Notes: generated from the sequence alone by a model not told the origin. A stretch of 64,000 nt of DNA from Lachnospiraceae bacterium UBA7076 (GCA_002493625.1 DKZK01000025.1:1-64000); one strand, 5' to 3'. Positions 6,577 to 15,091 are shown, counted from the first letter of the stretch. Numbers and translations are program-made.

Positions 6577-7393
6577 AGTATTTATCAATGCCGGACACGG
6601 CGGAAATGACTCCGGAGCAGTTGGCTTTGTGGTTGAAAAAGACGTAAATCTTATCATGGCAAAAGCTGCTAAAGAATATCTTGAGAAAAATAACATAAAT
6701 GTCTATATGCATGAGGACGATTTAAATGACAAGTCACAGAGCTCCACGGACGTGATTAATGCTTGTGAATCGTTTAAATCTGATGTAGCAATAGACTGTC
6801 ACGCAAACGCCGGAGGCGGGAAAGGCTTTGAAATCTATAAGGGCATATCTGGCTTAGGCGATAAGCTCGCAGAGTACATAGAAGACGAAGTCAAAAAGAT
6901 AGGTCAGAACAGCAGAGGCATCAAGACACGGAAAAACAGCAATGGCAGGGATTATTATTACTTCATCCGTCAGACATCTTGTCCGGCAGTTATCTGTGAA
7001 GCTGCTTTCGTTGACAACAAAGCAGATGCAGAAATGCTTGATACCGAGGCAGAGTGTAAGCGCTTTGGAGAAGCATATGCAAGAGGAATACTCCGATACT
7101 TTAATATCAAGGATATTTGCACCGGTGCAACCGATAAGGGTGAAACTGAGCAGACGGATAACGATAGAGCGGAAGCTGCTCAAAAGGCAGCAGTGGAACC
7201 GTATCTTGTTAAAATTACAGCGGATGCCTTACACATACGGAACACACCTGCAATGTCAAACAATATCGTAGGCGTTATCAGAGACAAAGGCGTATACACA
7301 ATCATGGATGAGCAGGCAGCAGACAATCACAGGTGGGGCAAGCTTAAGAGTGGCGCAGGCTGGATAGCTCTTGAGTATACTAAGAGGCTTTGA
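6563..7393 (+). CDS. Endolysin: N-acetylmuramoyl-L-alanine amidase with SH3-type C-terminus
   Basis: The 276-residue protein begins with an Amidase_3 domain (about 1-180): the zinc-binding His in FINAGHGGND, the Glu of NLIMAKAAKEYL, the second His in DCHANA and the Glu in CEAAFVDN. It cuts the amide bond between N-acetylmuramic acid and L-Ala of the stem peptide. A Gly/Thr/Glu linker (about 185-210) leads to a C-terminal SH3-like wall-binding domain (ALHIRNTP...GWIALEYTKRL). The ATG at 6563 is preferred over 6554, which would sit directly on the AAGGAG site. The linker coding sequence contains the second copy of the TTGCACCGGTGCAA palindrome. No signal peptide, consistent with holin-dependent export. 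Confidence 0.93.
   Translation: MAKHKVFINAGHGGNDSGAVGFVVEKDVNLIMAKAAKEYLEKNNINVYMHEDDLNDKSQSSTDVINACESFKSDVAIDCHANAGGGKGFEIYKGISGLGDKLAEYIEDEVKKIGQNSRGIKTRKNSNGRDYYYFIRQTSCPAVICEAAFVDNKADAEMLDTEAECKRFGEAYARGILRYFNIKDICTGATDKGETEQTDNDRAEAAQKAAVEPYLVKITADALHIRNTPAMSNNIVGVIRDKGVYTIMDEQAADNHRWGKLKSGAGWIALEYTKRL
7117..7130. promoter_or_regulatory. 14-bp perfect palindrome, copy 2 of 3
   Basis: TTGCACCGGTGCAA inside the linker region of the amidase gene, read there as part of a CTGATD segment, a different frame from copy 1 (APVQ). Confidence 0.5.
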
Positions 7394-7398
7394 AGGAC

Positions 7399-7743
7399 AT
7401 GAGACATATGAAGTACGAAAAGGCAACAGAAAAGGCAGCAGTATACAAAGGCAGCAGGTGGCAAAAGAAACGTGCCTATATCCTGAAGCGTGACGGATAT
7501 AAATGTCAGGAGTGTGCGAGGTATGGCAGACAGAGACAGGGCGCTCATGTTCATCATGTGTATCCGGTTGAGTTCTATCCGGAGGAAGCATATAACAGCT
7601 GTAATTTGATTACACTATGCCGGCAATGTCACAACAAGATGCATGATAGGGAAACGCATGGACTGACAGCAACCGGAAAAGCGTTGCAAAAGCGCATGAA
7701 ACAGCGCTATGGCAGCAGGCTCCCCCCTCTTGAGGCGAATTGA
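7399..7743 (+). CDS. Phage HNH endonuclease (packaging-associated)
   Basis: About 114 residues. A basic N-terminus (YKGSRWQKKRAYILKRDGYK) is followed by a CQEC zinc pair, the HNH core AHVHHVYPVEFYPE, NSCNLITLCRQCHNKMHD, i.e. the His-His / Asn / His triad with a second Cys pair. HNH proteins encoded next to terminase subunits assist cleavage at cos ends in HK97-like phages (Kala et al. type system; established for HK97 gp74). The start is ambiguous: ATG 7399 follows GAAGG at 3 bases, ATG 7408 has better spacing, and TTG 7390 overlaps the amidase stop. Directly upstream of the terminase genes, this argues for cos packaging. Confidence 0.88.
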   Translation: MRHMKYEKATEKAAVYKGSRWQKKRAYILKRDGYKCQECARYGRQRQGAHVHHVYPVEFYPEEAYNSCNLITLCRQCHNKMHDRETHGLTATGKALQKRMKQRYGSRLPPLEAN

Positions 7744-7817
7744 AAGCCTGAAGAATAGAACGGTGGGTGAAGACTTTTCCAAATGCGCAGAATTTTTTGA
7801 CAAAGGGGGAAAACAGG

Positions 7818-8180
7818 ATGAAACGGACCGCGTGGAAAAACAGAATAATCACGGCAACCAAAGCAGTTGGCACGTATCAGGATGCTTTTGCTTCAATGAT
7901 TGATACGCTTGCAATGATACTTTCGGAGCGTGATAAAACATATGAAAAATATGTGGAAAATGGTGCCAAACCCGTAGTCGAATACACAAATAAAAATGGC
8001 AGCACCAACCTTGTCAAAAATCCCCTTCTTGTTACATGGAGTGATCTGAATGCACAGGCGTTAAGTTACTGGCGGGATTTGGGGCTCACACCGGCAGGGC
8101 TCAAAAAGATTGACGAAGCAGCGGTTAAAAATAAGAAAACCTCAGCTTTGGGAGAGGTGTTAAAGTCTCTTGGCGGTTAA
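7818..8180 (+). CDS. Terminase small subunit (P27-like)
   Basis: A 120-residue basic, helical protein with the late signature of the P27/Phage_terminase_4 family: LLVTWSDLNAQALSYWRDLG followed by LTPAGLKKI. The small subunit recognises the packaging site and delivers DNA to the large subunit. The ATG at 7818 has AAAGGGGG 11 bases upstream; in-frame ATG 7767 has no such site. The gene overlaps the large-subunit start by 11 bases, a typical coupling. The 74 bases before it (7744-7817) are non-coding and are where a cos site would be expected, but I see no definitive cos signature. Confidence 0.85.
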   Translation: MKRTAWKNRIITATKAVGTYQDAFASMIDTLAMILSERDKTYEKYVENGAKPVVEYTNKNGSTNLVKNPLLVTWSDLNAQALSYWRDLGLTPAGLKKIDEAAVKNKKTSALGEVLKSLGG

Positions 8181-9915
8181 GGAATATAAGGATATAGCTG
8201 TCAATTATGCGAAAGATGTTGTTGCCGGAAAAATAATTGCAGGAAATAATATCCGTGAATGCAGAAGGTTTCTTGACGATTTGGAGCGCAACGATATTGA
8301 GCTGCATACAAAGGAACCTGACTTCGTTTGTAACATAATTGAAAGGGTTGTCGTCCATGTGCAGGGAGAAGACATGCAGGGACATTCTCTCCGAAACACG
8401 CCGTTAAAGCTTCAGGCATGGCAGGTGTTCATCGTCTATAACTTAATAGGGTTTTATTATAAAGGCACTGAAATACGAAGGTATAAGGAAGCCTTTATTT
8501 TTGTCCCAAGGAAGCAGGGAAAGACACTGTTTATAGCTGCGCTTGCATTTGCGCTCGGGCTCCTCGAAAGAAAGTCAGGAAGCAAAATATACATTGTGGC
8601 GGCTGCATTGAAGCAGGCAATACAGAGCTTTGAAGACATATTGCATACCCTGCGGTACCGGGGAATGATAAAAGAATTTAAGATACTGAATAATAATGCG
8701 CAGCACTCCATAGAGTATACGTTTTATGACGAAGCCGGAGCGCCGGACGGCTTATTGTACATTGAAGCGTTGGCAAGTAATCCGGACAGTCAGGATTCCT
8801 TTAACTGCAATATAGCCATAGCGGATGAAGTACACGCCTTTAAACGCCCATCCCAGTATAACCGCTTCAAGGAAGCGATGGCGGCATACTCAAACAAGCT
8901 GATGATAGGTATTACAACTGCCGGCGATGAAATGAACTCATTTTGTTACAGGCGTCTTACCTATGCAAATAAAATACTGGATGGGACAGTCAAAGATGAT
9001 GCGATGTTCTGCTTCGTGTCAAGGGCAGATCAGGACGAGAAGGGAAACGTGGATTATACAAGCGCCGTGCAGCATGAAAAAGCAAACCCCGGTTACGGCG
9101 TCACAATAAGACCGGAAGCAATTATGAATGATGCCATGCAGGCACAGAACGACCCGCAGCAGCGGAAAGAGTTTCTAAGCCGACAGCTTAATGTATATAC
9201 AACAGCCATGAAGGCGTATTTTGACATATACGAATTTAAAAGCTCGGATGCAAAATACAACTGGACGCTGAAGGAGCTGGCAAAGCTCGGCATAGACTGG
9301 TATGGCGGCGCGGATTTGTCAAAGCTTCACGACCTGACAGCAACGGCTCTGTTTGGCAAATATAAGGACGTTTATATTATCATCACGCATGCTTTCTTCC
9401 CTGTGGTGGCGGCAGCACGTAAGGCAGATGAGGATAATATACCGCTGTTCGGCTGGCAGGATGACGGATGGCTGACAATGTGCAACACTCCGACGGTGAA
9501 TGCAAGTGACATTGTTAAGTGGTTCTGTGATATGCGGGATATGGGCTTTAAAATCAAACAGGTCGGGCATGACAAAAAATTTGCCCGTGAGTATTTTCTG
9601 CTGATGAAAAAGGCTGGTTTTTCAATCGTTGACCAGCCGCAGTATTTCTACATAAAGTCCGAGGGTTTTCGATTTATTGAGAAAGCGGCAAAGGACGGCA
9701 AGCTTTACTACTTACACTCGGATGCATACGAATACTGTGTACAGAATGTGCATGCCATCGAAAAGACGGACGACATGATACAGTTTGAAAAGGTAAGCGA
9801 TACACTTCGCATAGACCTGTTTGACGCAAGCGTGTTTTCATGTGTCCGGTATCTGAACTCGTTAGAAAAAAATAATAAATATAAAGGATGGTGGGGGAGT
9901 GAAAAAGAAGAATGA
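8170..9915 (+). CDS. Terminase large subunit (ATPase/nuclease)
   Basis: A 581-residue packaging motor. N-terminal ATPase: Walker A-like FVPRKQGKT (about residues 109-117) and Walker B IAIADEVHAF (about 216-225), followed by the coupling-motif-like GITTAGD. C-terminal RNase H-like nuclease: GGADLSKLHDLTA (about 378-390) supplies the first catalytic Asp, and the later VGHDKKFA and LFDASVF segments the others. Starts at TTG 8170 inside the small-subunit gene, preceded by GGAG at 8151 and by coupling. Its 3' end overlaps the portal gene start by 4 bases (ATGA). The length is normal for the HK97-like group. Confidence 0.95.
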   Translation: MAVKEYKDIAVNYAKDVVAGKIIAGNNIRECRRFLDDLERNDIELHTKEPDFVCNIIERVVVHVQGEDMQGHSLRNTPLKLQAWQVFIVYNLIGFYYKGTEIRRYKEAFIFVPRKQGKTLFIAALAFALGLLERKSGSKIYIVAAALKQAIQSFEDILHTLRYRGMIKEFKILNNNAQHSIEYTFYDEAGAPDGLLYIEALASNPDSQDSFNCNIAIADEVHAFKRPSQYNRFKEAMAAYSNKLMIGITTAGDEMNSFCYRRLTYANKILDGTVKDDAMFCFVSRADQDEKGNVDYTSAVQHEKANPGYGVTIRPEAIMNDAMQAQNDPQQRKEFLSRQLNVYTTAMKAYFDIYEFKSSDAKYNWTLKELAKLGIDWYGGADLSKLHDLTATALFGKYKDVYIIITHAFFPVVAAARKADEDNIPLFGWQDDGWLTMCNTPTVNASDIVKWFCDMRDMGFKIKQVGHDKKFAREYFLLMKKAGFSIVDQPQYFYIKSEGFRFIEKAAKDGKLYYLHSDAYEYCVQNVHAIEKTDDMIQFEKVSDTLRIDLFDASVFSCVRYLNSLEKNNKYKGWWGSEKEE

Positions 9916-11102
9916 CGAACATTAAAAAAATGATAAGGCAGGCAATAGGGAAAACAAAAAAACGGTCCGCAATACTGCTTGGTAATAGTGATGCATATGA
10001 CATATTGTGCAGCAGCGGCTATACATCACTGGACCAGAACCCGGAAATAATGACTGCATGCATGAAAATAGCGCAGCTCATAGGGTCTATTACGGTTCAT
10101 CTGATGAAAAACACGGAAAGGGGGGATGAAAGGGTTGTAAATGAGCTGTCACGAAAAATAGACATTAACCCATGTCGCAATATGACACGTAAAACATTCA
10201 TGGAAATAATCATTATGAATCTGCTCTTGTATGGCAAAGGAAATTCTATTGTAAAAATATACACGGAAGCAGGGTACCTGACCGATATGGAGCCCGTGTC
10301 TGCCGGCAGAGTATCAATTGCAGGTGATTACAGCTCATACAAAGTACTGATAGACGGGATGGCATATGATCCGGATGAGGTTTTACATTTTGTTTACAAT
10401 CCGGACAGGACATATCCGTATAAAGGGCAGGGCGTGACATTGCAGCTTAAGGATATTGCAGATAACCTGAAGCAGGCGCAGGTAACGACAAAAGGCTTCT
10501 TGGAAAGCAAGTGGAAGCCATCCCTGATAATTAAGGTTGATGGTATGGTTGAGGAATTTTCCTCTCCAAAAGGAAGAAAGAAGCTTCTTGATGAGTACAT
10601 CGAAACAGGAGAGGCAGGGGCACCGTGGATAATTCCGGCGGACCAATTTCAGGTTGAGCAGGTGAAGCCGCTTTCCCTGTCGGACCTTGCCATATTGGAT
10701 ACGGTTGAGCTTGACAAACGAACCGTAGCGGCAATACTGGGCGTGCCCGCTTTTCTGCTTGGAGTAGGAACGTATAACAGGGAGGAGTGGAATACATTCA
10801 TTAATACGACCGTTAAGTCGATTGTGCTTGGCTTGCAGCAGGAAATGACAAGGAAGCTTATCTACAGCCATGATATGTATATCCGCTTCAACGTGCTCTC
10901 GCTTATGGACTGGGATATTAAAACGCTGTCGGATGTCTTTTGTGGACTATCAGACCGTGGCTTTGTCACGGGCAACGAGGTAAGGGACAAGATGGGAATG
11001 TCTCCGCGGGATGGCTTGGATGAGCTGAGGGTGCTGGAAAACTATATACCGTACTTTATGAGCGGTATGCAGAAGAAATTGGATAAGGAGGTGAAACAGT
11101 GA
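9912..11102 (+). CDS. Portal protein (HK97 family)
   Basis: A 396-residue protein with the features of HK97-type portals: EIMTACMKIAQLIGSITVHL near the N-terminus, NLLLYGKGNSIVKI, LHFVYNPDRTYPYKGQGV in the middle and AAILGVPAFLLGV...EEWNTFINTT towards the C-terminus. Twelve copies form the ring at the capsid vertex through which DNA enters and leaves. Start overlaps the large terminase stop (ATGA) and the GTG of the protease gene overlaps its own stop, so terminase, portal and protease are translationally coupled. Confidence 0.93.
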   Translation: MTNIKKMIRQAIGKTKKRSAILLGNSDAYDILCSSGYTSLDQNPEIMTACMKIAQLIGSITVHLMKNTERGDERVVNELSRKIDINPCRNMTRKTFMEIIIMNLLLYGKGNSIVKIYTEAGYLTDMEPVSAGRVSIAGDYSSYKVLIDGMAYDPDEVLHFVYNPDRTYPYKGQGVTLQLKDIADNLKQAQVTTKGFLESKWKPSLIIKVDGMVEEFSSPKGRKKLLDEYIETGEAGAPWIIPADQFQVEQVKPLSLSDLAILDTVELDKRTVAAILGVPAFLLGVGTYNREEWNTFINTTVKSIVLGLQQEMTRKLIYSHDMYIRFNVLSLMDWDIKTLSDVFCGLSDRGFVTGNEVRDKMGMSPRDGLDELRVLENYIPYFMSGMQKKLDKEVKQ

Positions 11103-11683
11103 CAAGAACAACAAGGCAGACAAGGTCTGTCGCATCAGAATTTCATACGCGGGAAGATGGCGAAGCACTCCTGATTGAAGGATACTTCGCTGTTTTTAAC
11201 AGCAATTACAATATTGCTGACGGGTTAAGCGAAAGCATTGAGCCCGGCGCATTTACGGATACCATATCAGGTGACATAAGGGCGCTCATCAATCACGACA
11301 CAAGCCTTGTGCTTGGAAGGACAAAAGCAAATACGCTCACACTGAAGCAGGATGCAAGAGGCTTGTGGGGGCAGATCGTCATTAATCCGAATGACAGCGA
11401 CGCAACGAACCTTTACGCAAGGGTAAAGCGTGGGGATGTGGACCAGTGTTCTTTCGGCTTTGACATACTGAATGAAGAAACCATTTTCAGTGAAGACGGC
11501 GCATCCGTACACTGGAAAATTAAAGAAGTGAAACTGTATGAGGTATCCGTGTGTACATTTCCGGCGTATGAGGAAACAAGCGTAAAAGCGAGGCAGCAGG
11601 ACGCAGCAACCGAAAGGGCAAAAAAGCTTAAAGCGTGGAAATTAAACATGATGAAAAAAATAAAGGAGGAAAAAACATGTTAA
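11099..11683 (+). CDS. Prohead maturation protease (HK97 family)
   Basis: A 194-residue serine protease of the U35/HK97 family. Seen are EGYFAVFNSNYN, ESIEPGAF, INHDTSLVLGR with the catalytic His, CSFGFDI with the catalytic Ser, and KLYEVSVCTFPAYEETSV. It digests the N-terminal delta domain of the capsid protein and itself during head maturation. It starts at GTG 11099 overlapping the portal stop, with AAGGAGGTG 8 bases upstream, and its last bases overlap the capsid gene start at 11677. Length is normal for the family. Confidence 0.92.
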   Translation: MTRTTRQTRSVASEFHTREDGEALLIEGYFAVFNSNYNIADGLSESIEPGAFTDTISGDIRALINHDTSLVLGRTKANTLTLKQDARGLWGQIVINPNDSDATNLYARVKRGDVDQCSFGFDILNEETIFSEDGASVHWKIKEVKLYEVSVCTFPAYEETSVKARQQDAATERAKKLKAWKLNMMKKIKEEKTC

Positions 11684-13074
11684 AGACAATTATGCTCAGA
11701 AAAAAGCTCAATGAGACAATGAAAAAGCTGGAGCAGGCACGTAACAAGGAGGCGGAACTGAAAACAAGAGAGGCGGAGCTTGAGGCCGCAATTGAGGAGG
11801 CAGGCACCGAGGAGGAACAGGAGGCGGTAAATCAGGCAGTAGAGGAATATGAGCAGGAAAAAGCGGCAAATTCCGATGAGCTGAAAAATCTTGAAAAAGA
11901 AGTTTCAGAGACGGAAGCAGAAATTGCGAAGCTGGAAGAAAAGCAGAGACAGTCAGATGCGGAAAAGGATGCAGAAAAAAATAAGAGAGGAGTTACAACT
12001 ATGACAACAAGAAAGAAATTTTTTGGTATGACGGCACAGGAAAGGGATGCATTTATTGCAAGGGAGGACGTACATGCATTTCTGGAGCGTGTACGTACGT
12101 TAGGGACACAGAACAGGGCAATTACGGGAGCGGAGCTTACTATACCAACAGTGGTGCTGGAGCTGCTGAGGGAAAATATAGAGGAGTATTCAAAGCTGTA
12201 TAAGCACGTGAATGTGAGACCGGTGCCGGGAAAGGCAAGACAGAACATAATGGGAACAATTCCGGAAGCGGTGTGGACGGAAATGTGTGCCACGCTCAAT
12301 GAGCTGTCCCTGTCGTTCAATGACACGGAGGTTGACGGCTACAAGGTAGGCGGCTACTTCGTTATCTACAACAGTATACTGAATGATTCAGATATTAATC
12401 TGGCACAGGAAATCATAACAGCATTGGGACAGGCAATAGGAAGGGCACTGGATAAGGCAATTTTATATGGAACGGGAACAAAGATGCCGCTTGGTATCGT
12501 AACAAGGCTTACACAGACAAAGAAGCCTGACGGATACCCGGATACTGCAAGAACATGGGAAAACCTGTCAACAATAAATGTCACAACAATACCGGCATCA
12601 AGTACTGGCGTGAAGCTGTTTCAGAGCATTATAAAAGCTTCAGGAGCTGCAAAAGGAAAATATTCCAAGGGAATCAAATTCTGGGCAATGAATGAAACGA
12701 CAAAGACCACACTGGTAGCGGAGGCGTTATCGTTTAATGCGGCTGGCGCTATTGCTACCGGAATGGGAGATGTCATGCCGATTGTGGGAGGCGCGATAGA
12801 AACCCTTGACTTTATACCGGACAATGTAATCATTGGCGGCTATGGAGATTTGTACCTGCTGGCAGAGCGGGAGGGAACAACAATATCACAGTCAGAGCAT
12901 GTGAGATTTATTGAAGATCAAACTGTATTTAAGGGTATCGCAAGATACGACGGACAGCCGGTAATAGCGGAAGGCTTTGTTGCAATCGGAATCAGCGGAA
13001 CGACGCCAGCCGCAACCATGGCATTTGCGGAGGATGTGGCAAATAAAACAGACAGCGGAACAGGCGGCGAGTAA
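11677..13074 (+). CDS. Major capsid protein (HK97 fold)
   Basis: 465 residues. Residues 1-105 are a charged coiled coil (KKLEQARNKEAELKTREAEL onward), the scaffold-like delta domain; residues 109-465 form the HK97 shell domain (TIPTVVLELLRENIEEYSKL, GTIPEAVWTEM, LDKAILYGTGTKMPLGI, FIPDNVIIGGYGDLYLLAER). The ATG at 11677 follows AAAGGAGG at 8 bases. There is a second good initiation site inside the gene: AGAGGAG at 11986-11992 and ATG at 12001, at residue 109, close to where the protease would cut in HK97. The product could thus be made both as precursor and as pre-trimmed shell protein; that is inference. Confidence 0.95.
   Translation: MLKTIMLRKKLNETMKKLEQARNKEAELKTREAELEAAIEEAGTEEEQEAVNQAVEEYEQEKAANSDELKNLEKEVSETEAEIAKLEEKQRQSDAEKDAEKNKRGVTTMTTRKKFFGMTAQERDAFIAREDVHAFLERVRTLGTQNRAITGAELTIPTVVLELLRENIEEYSKLYKHVNVRPVPGKARQNIMGTIPEAVWTEMCATLNELSLSFNDTEVDGYKVGGYFVIYNSILNDSDINLAQEIITALGQAIGRALDKAILYGTGTKMPLGIVTRLTQTKKPDGYPDTARTWENLSTINVTTIPASSTGVKLFQSIIKASGAAKGKYSKGIKFWAMNETTKTTLVAEALSFNAAGAIATGMGDVMPIVGGAIETLDFIPDNVIIGGYGDLYLLAEREGTTISQSEHVRFIEDQTVFKGIARYDGQPVIAEGFVAIGISGTTPAATMAFAEDVANKTDSGTGGE
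11986..12003 (+). promoter_or_regulatory. Internal ribosome binding site and ATG in the capsid gene
   Basis: AGAGGAG at 11986-11992, eight bases before an in-frame ATG (12001). Initiation here would give a 357-residue capsid protein lacking the delta domain. The start falls at the domain border. Confidence 0.4.
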
Positions 13075-13090
13075 GTAAAGGAGGTACGGC

Positions 13091-13378
13091 ATGACCGATG
13101 AAGACAGACTGCAAATGTTAAAAATTGACTTGGGCATCCGTAGTACAACCGTATACGATGAACGTCTCACCCGGTATCTTCAGTCGGCAAAAATTGATAT
13201 AGAGCGGGAGGGTATTACCTTCCCGCCGGATATATCAATATCAGATGAACAGCTGATTGTCATGTATGCCGGATGGCTCTGGAGAAAGCGCGCCACAGGA
13301 GAAGGCATGCCCCGTATGCTCAGATATGCAATCAATAATCGTCTGCTTTCCGAGAAAGCGAGGGATGCTGATGGATGA
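13091..13378 (+). CDS. Head-tail connector, gp6-like (DNA packaging protein)
   Basis: A 95-residue helical protein of the phage gp6/gp15 connector type: MLKIDLGIRSTTVYDERLTRYL, then DEQLIVMYAGWLWRKRATGEG and MPRMLRYAINNRLL. It forms the ring that docks under the portal. AAAGGAGG is 7 bases before the ATG. It lies directly after the capsid gene and overlaps the next connector gene by 8 bases, the standard head-completion order. Confidence 0.85.
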   Translation: MTDEDRLQMLKIDLGIRSTTVYDERLTRYLQSAKIDIEREGITFPPDISISDEQLIVMYAGWLWRKRATGEGMPRMLRYAINNRLLSEKARDADG

Positions 13379-13685
13379 TGAGCTTATCCTGATTAAAGAA
13401 ACATTCCGGCAGGACAAAATAGGAAACGCAATTGCTGACACACAGAGAAAAACCGTGTTTTGCAAAATGAAATCCATAGACCGAACAGAGTTTTATCAGG
13501 CAGGACAAAAAGGTCTGAAGCCCGCTTATAAATTTACGATGTTTAAGGGCGACTATGACGGCGAACAGCTCGTTGAGTATCACGGTGTCAGATATGCGGT
13601 TTATCGCTCGTATGAAATTCCGGATACAGATGATCTGGAGCTGTATGTAAAGGATAAGGAGGGAATAACATGGCGGGCACAATAA
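13371..13685 (+). CDS. Head closure protein (phage head-tail joining type)
   Basis: About 104 residues from ATG 13371, which is 7 bases after GAGGG; ATG 13365 would be too close to that site. The beta-rich pattern LILIKETFRQDKIGN, RTEFYQAGQKGLKPAYKFTM and then GVRYAVYRSYEIPDTDDLELYV is typical of the SPP1 gp16 / HK97 gp7-like stoppers that close the head after packaging. It overlaps both neighbours, so the connectors are made as a coupled set. Confidence 0.82.
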   Translation: MDDELILIKETFRQDKIGNAIADTQRKTVFCKMKSIDRTEFYQAGQKGLKPAYKFTMFKGDYDGEQLVEYHGVRYAVYRSYEIPDTDDLELYVKDKEGITWRAQ

Positions 13686-14056
13686 AGATAGAGCAGCTTG
13701 GCACGGAGGTGCAAAAAATTCTTTCCACATTTGAGCATGGTTTTAAAACGGCTGTTGATGATGCAGGGGATGTTGTTTCAACCGAGGCAGTAAAAAAGCT
13801 GAAGGCATCATCACCAAAAGGACACAGGGGCAAGTATAAAAAGGGCTGGAAAAAGGACAAAAAAGGTGCCAGTACATATACAGTGCATAATACAGAGTAC
13901 CAATTGACGCATCTGCTTGAGGACGGACACGAAATTATCAGGGCGGGTAAGGTCGTAGGACATTCGCCGGCAATAAAGCATATAGCCCCGGTGGAGGAAT
14001 ATGTGCAGGAGGAATTTCTCAAGGAAATTGAAAGGCAGGTGAAAAAGAATATATGA
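13670..14056 (+). CDS. HK97 gp10-like head-tail/tail component
   Basis: 128 residues with the gp10 family pattern: a helical start (EVQKILSTFEHGFKTAVDDA), VSTEAVKKLKASSPKGHRGKYKKGW and the C-terminal YQLTHLLEDGHEIIRAGKVVG...HIAPVEEYV. The His-rich LLEDGH / P-IKHIAP motif is characteristic. Proteins of this family sit at the neck or top of the tail. The gene starts within the end of the head closure gene and ends 4 bases into the next gene. Confidence 0.85.
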   Translation: MAGTIKIEQLGTEVQKILSTFEHGFKTAVDDAGDVVSTEAVKKLKASSPKGHRGKYKKGWKKDKKGASTYTVHNTEYQLTHLLEDGHEIIRAGKVVGHSPAIKHIAPVEEYVQEEFLKEIERQVKKNI

Positions 14057-14364
14057 CAATTAAAGAAGTAAAGGAAATACTGGCTGTGGACGGCGTGACC
14101 GTGTGGTACGACCATGCACCGGTAGGGACAGAAGTACCGTTTATAACTTTTACGTGCAACAAGGACAATAATGTATTTGCAGATGATAAGGTTTACGTGA
14201 AAAAGGGCTCTTTAAGTGTCCGGCTTTACAGCCCCATAAAGGATGAGGCATTAGAGAAAAAGCTTGAAGATGCCTTGGATGCAGCAGAGCTTCCTTGGAG
14301 AATGACAGATGATTTTGACACGGAAGACGTGTTTATAACAATTTATGAAAGCGAGGTAATATAA
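14053..14364 (+). CDS. Tail terminator-like / minor tail protein
   Basis: A 103-residue alpha/beta protein (KEVKEILAVDGVTVWYDHAP, VPFITFTCN, SLSVRLYSPIKDEALEKKLE) in the place where siphophages carry the tail completion or terminator protein (lambda gpU / SPP1 gp17 position). Size and position fit; sequence similarity to a named family was not established by eye. Its start overlaps the preceding stop (ATGA) and the major tail gene follows after 2 bases. Confidence 0.65.
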   Translation: MTIKEVKEILAVDGVTVWYDHAPVGTEVPFITFTCNKDNNVFADDKVYVKKGSLSVRLYSPIKDEALEKKLEDALDAAELPWRMTDDFDTEDVFITIYESEVI

Positions 14365-14366
14365 AA

Positions 14367-14987
14367 ATGGCGCAGGAAAAGAATAAAATTAAATTTGGTT
14401 TAAAGAACGCGCACTATGCGGTAGTGACGGAAACTACAGACGATGAAGGAAAAACAACCAGTACATATGGCGAGGTCAAGCCTTGGCCGGGGGCTGTGTC
14501 CATATCACTTGACCCAAACGGGGATTCCAATAACTTTTATGCGGATGACGGAATATATGCAGCGTTAAGCTCGAATACAGGATATGAGGGTGATTTTGAA
14601 TCCGCAATAATGCCGGATGATGTGCTTATGTCTGTGCTGGGGCAGAAGCTTGTAAACGGGGTATTGGTTGAAAGCTCGAATGTACAGCAAAATTACATTG
14701 CTCTTATGTTTGAAATCAACGGGGACGTAAAAGCAAGACGGTTTCTTCTGTACCGCTGCATGATAAAGCGTCCGGCACTGTCGTCACAGACGCGGGAAGA
14801 TTCCACAGAGCCGGTAACGGACACGACAACTATTACGGTTACGCCAAGACCGGACATCAACATCATTGACGGTGAGGAGCATAATTTGACAAAAGCGAGC
14901 ACATCACCAACGACAGATGCGGATGTGTATAAAAACTGGTATAAAGCTGTATGGGTGCCATCGGAAACACCGGCGCCTGAAGGCTAA
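14367..14987 (+). CDS. Major tail (tube) protein, phi13-like
   Basis: 206 residues with the pattern of the phi13-type major tail protein family: KFGLKNAHYAVVTETTDDEG, WPGAVSISLDPNGDSNNFYADDGIY, a NTGYEGDFESAIMPDDVL segment and RRFLLYRCMIKRPA, followed by TTTITVTPRPD. The tube protein stacks in rings to form the non-contractile tail. No C-terminal Ig-like domain is present. The ATG at 14367 follows the preceding stop closely; GAGGTAAT is a fair ribosome binding site. Confidence 0.9.
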   Translation: MAQEKNKIKFGLKNAHYAVVTETTDDEGKTTSTYGEVKPWPGAVSISLDPNGDSNNFYADDGIYAALSSNTGYEGDFESAIMPDDVLMSVLGQKLVNGVLVESSNVQQNYIALMFEINGDVKARRFLLYRCMIKRPALSSQTREDSTEPVTDTTTITVTPRPDINIIDGEEHNLTKASTSPTTDADVYKNWYKAVWVPSETPAPEG

Positions 14988-15060
14988 ATCGAAAAGAAAA
15001 ACAAAAAGAAAATAGGATTTAAAAAGGGATGGCAGAAGCTGTCCCTTTTCAATTGGTTCA

Positions 15061-15076
15061 GTTGCACCGGTGCAAC
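15061..15076. promoter_or_regulatory. 16-bp perfect palindrome, copy 3 of the repeated motif
   Basis: GTTGCACCGGTGCAAC, containing the 14-bp motif found at 1392 and 7117, here extended by one base pair at each end. It lies between the tail tube gene and the tail chaperone gene, 15 bases before the latter's ATG and just before its ribosome binding site. As RNA it would form a hairpin only with a very tight loop, so DNA binding by a dimer is more likely. Confidence 0.55.
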
Positions 15077-15091
15077 AGGAAGGAGTATTAC

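Noticed and set aside
7744..7817. Defined cos site
   Set aside because: A cos site is expected near here, but I found no recognisable complementary end sequence or binding repeats.
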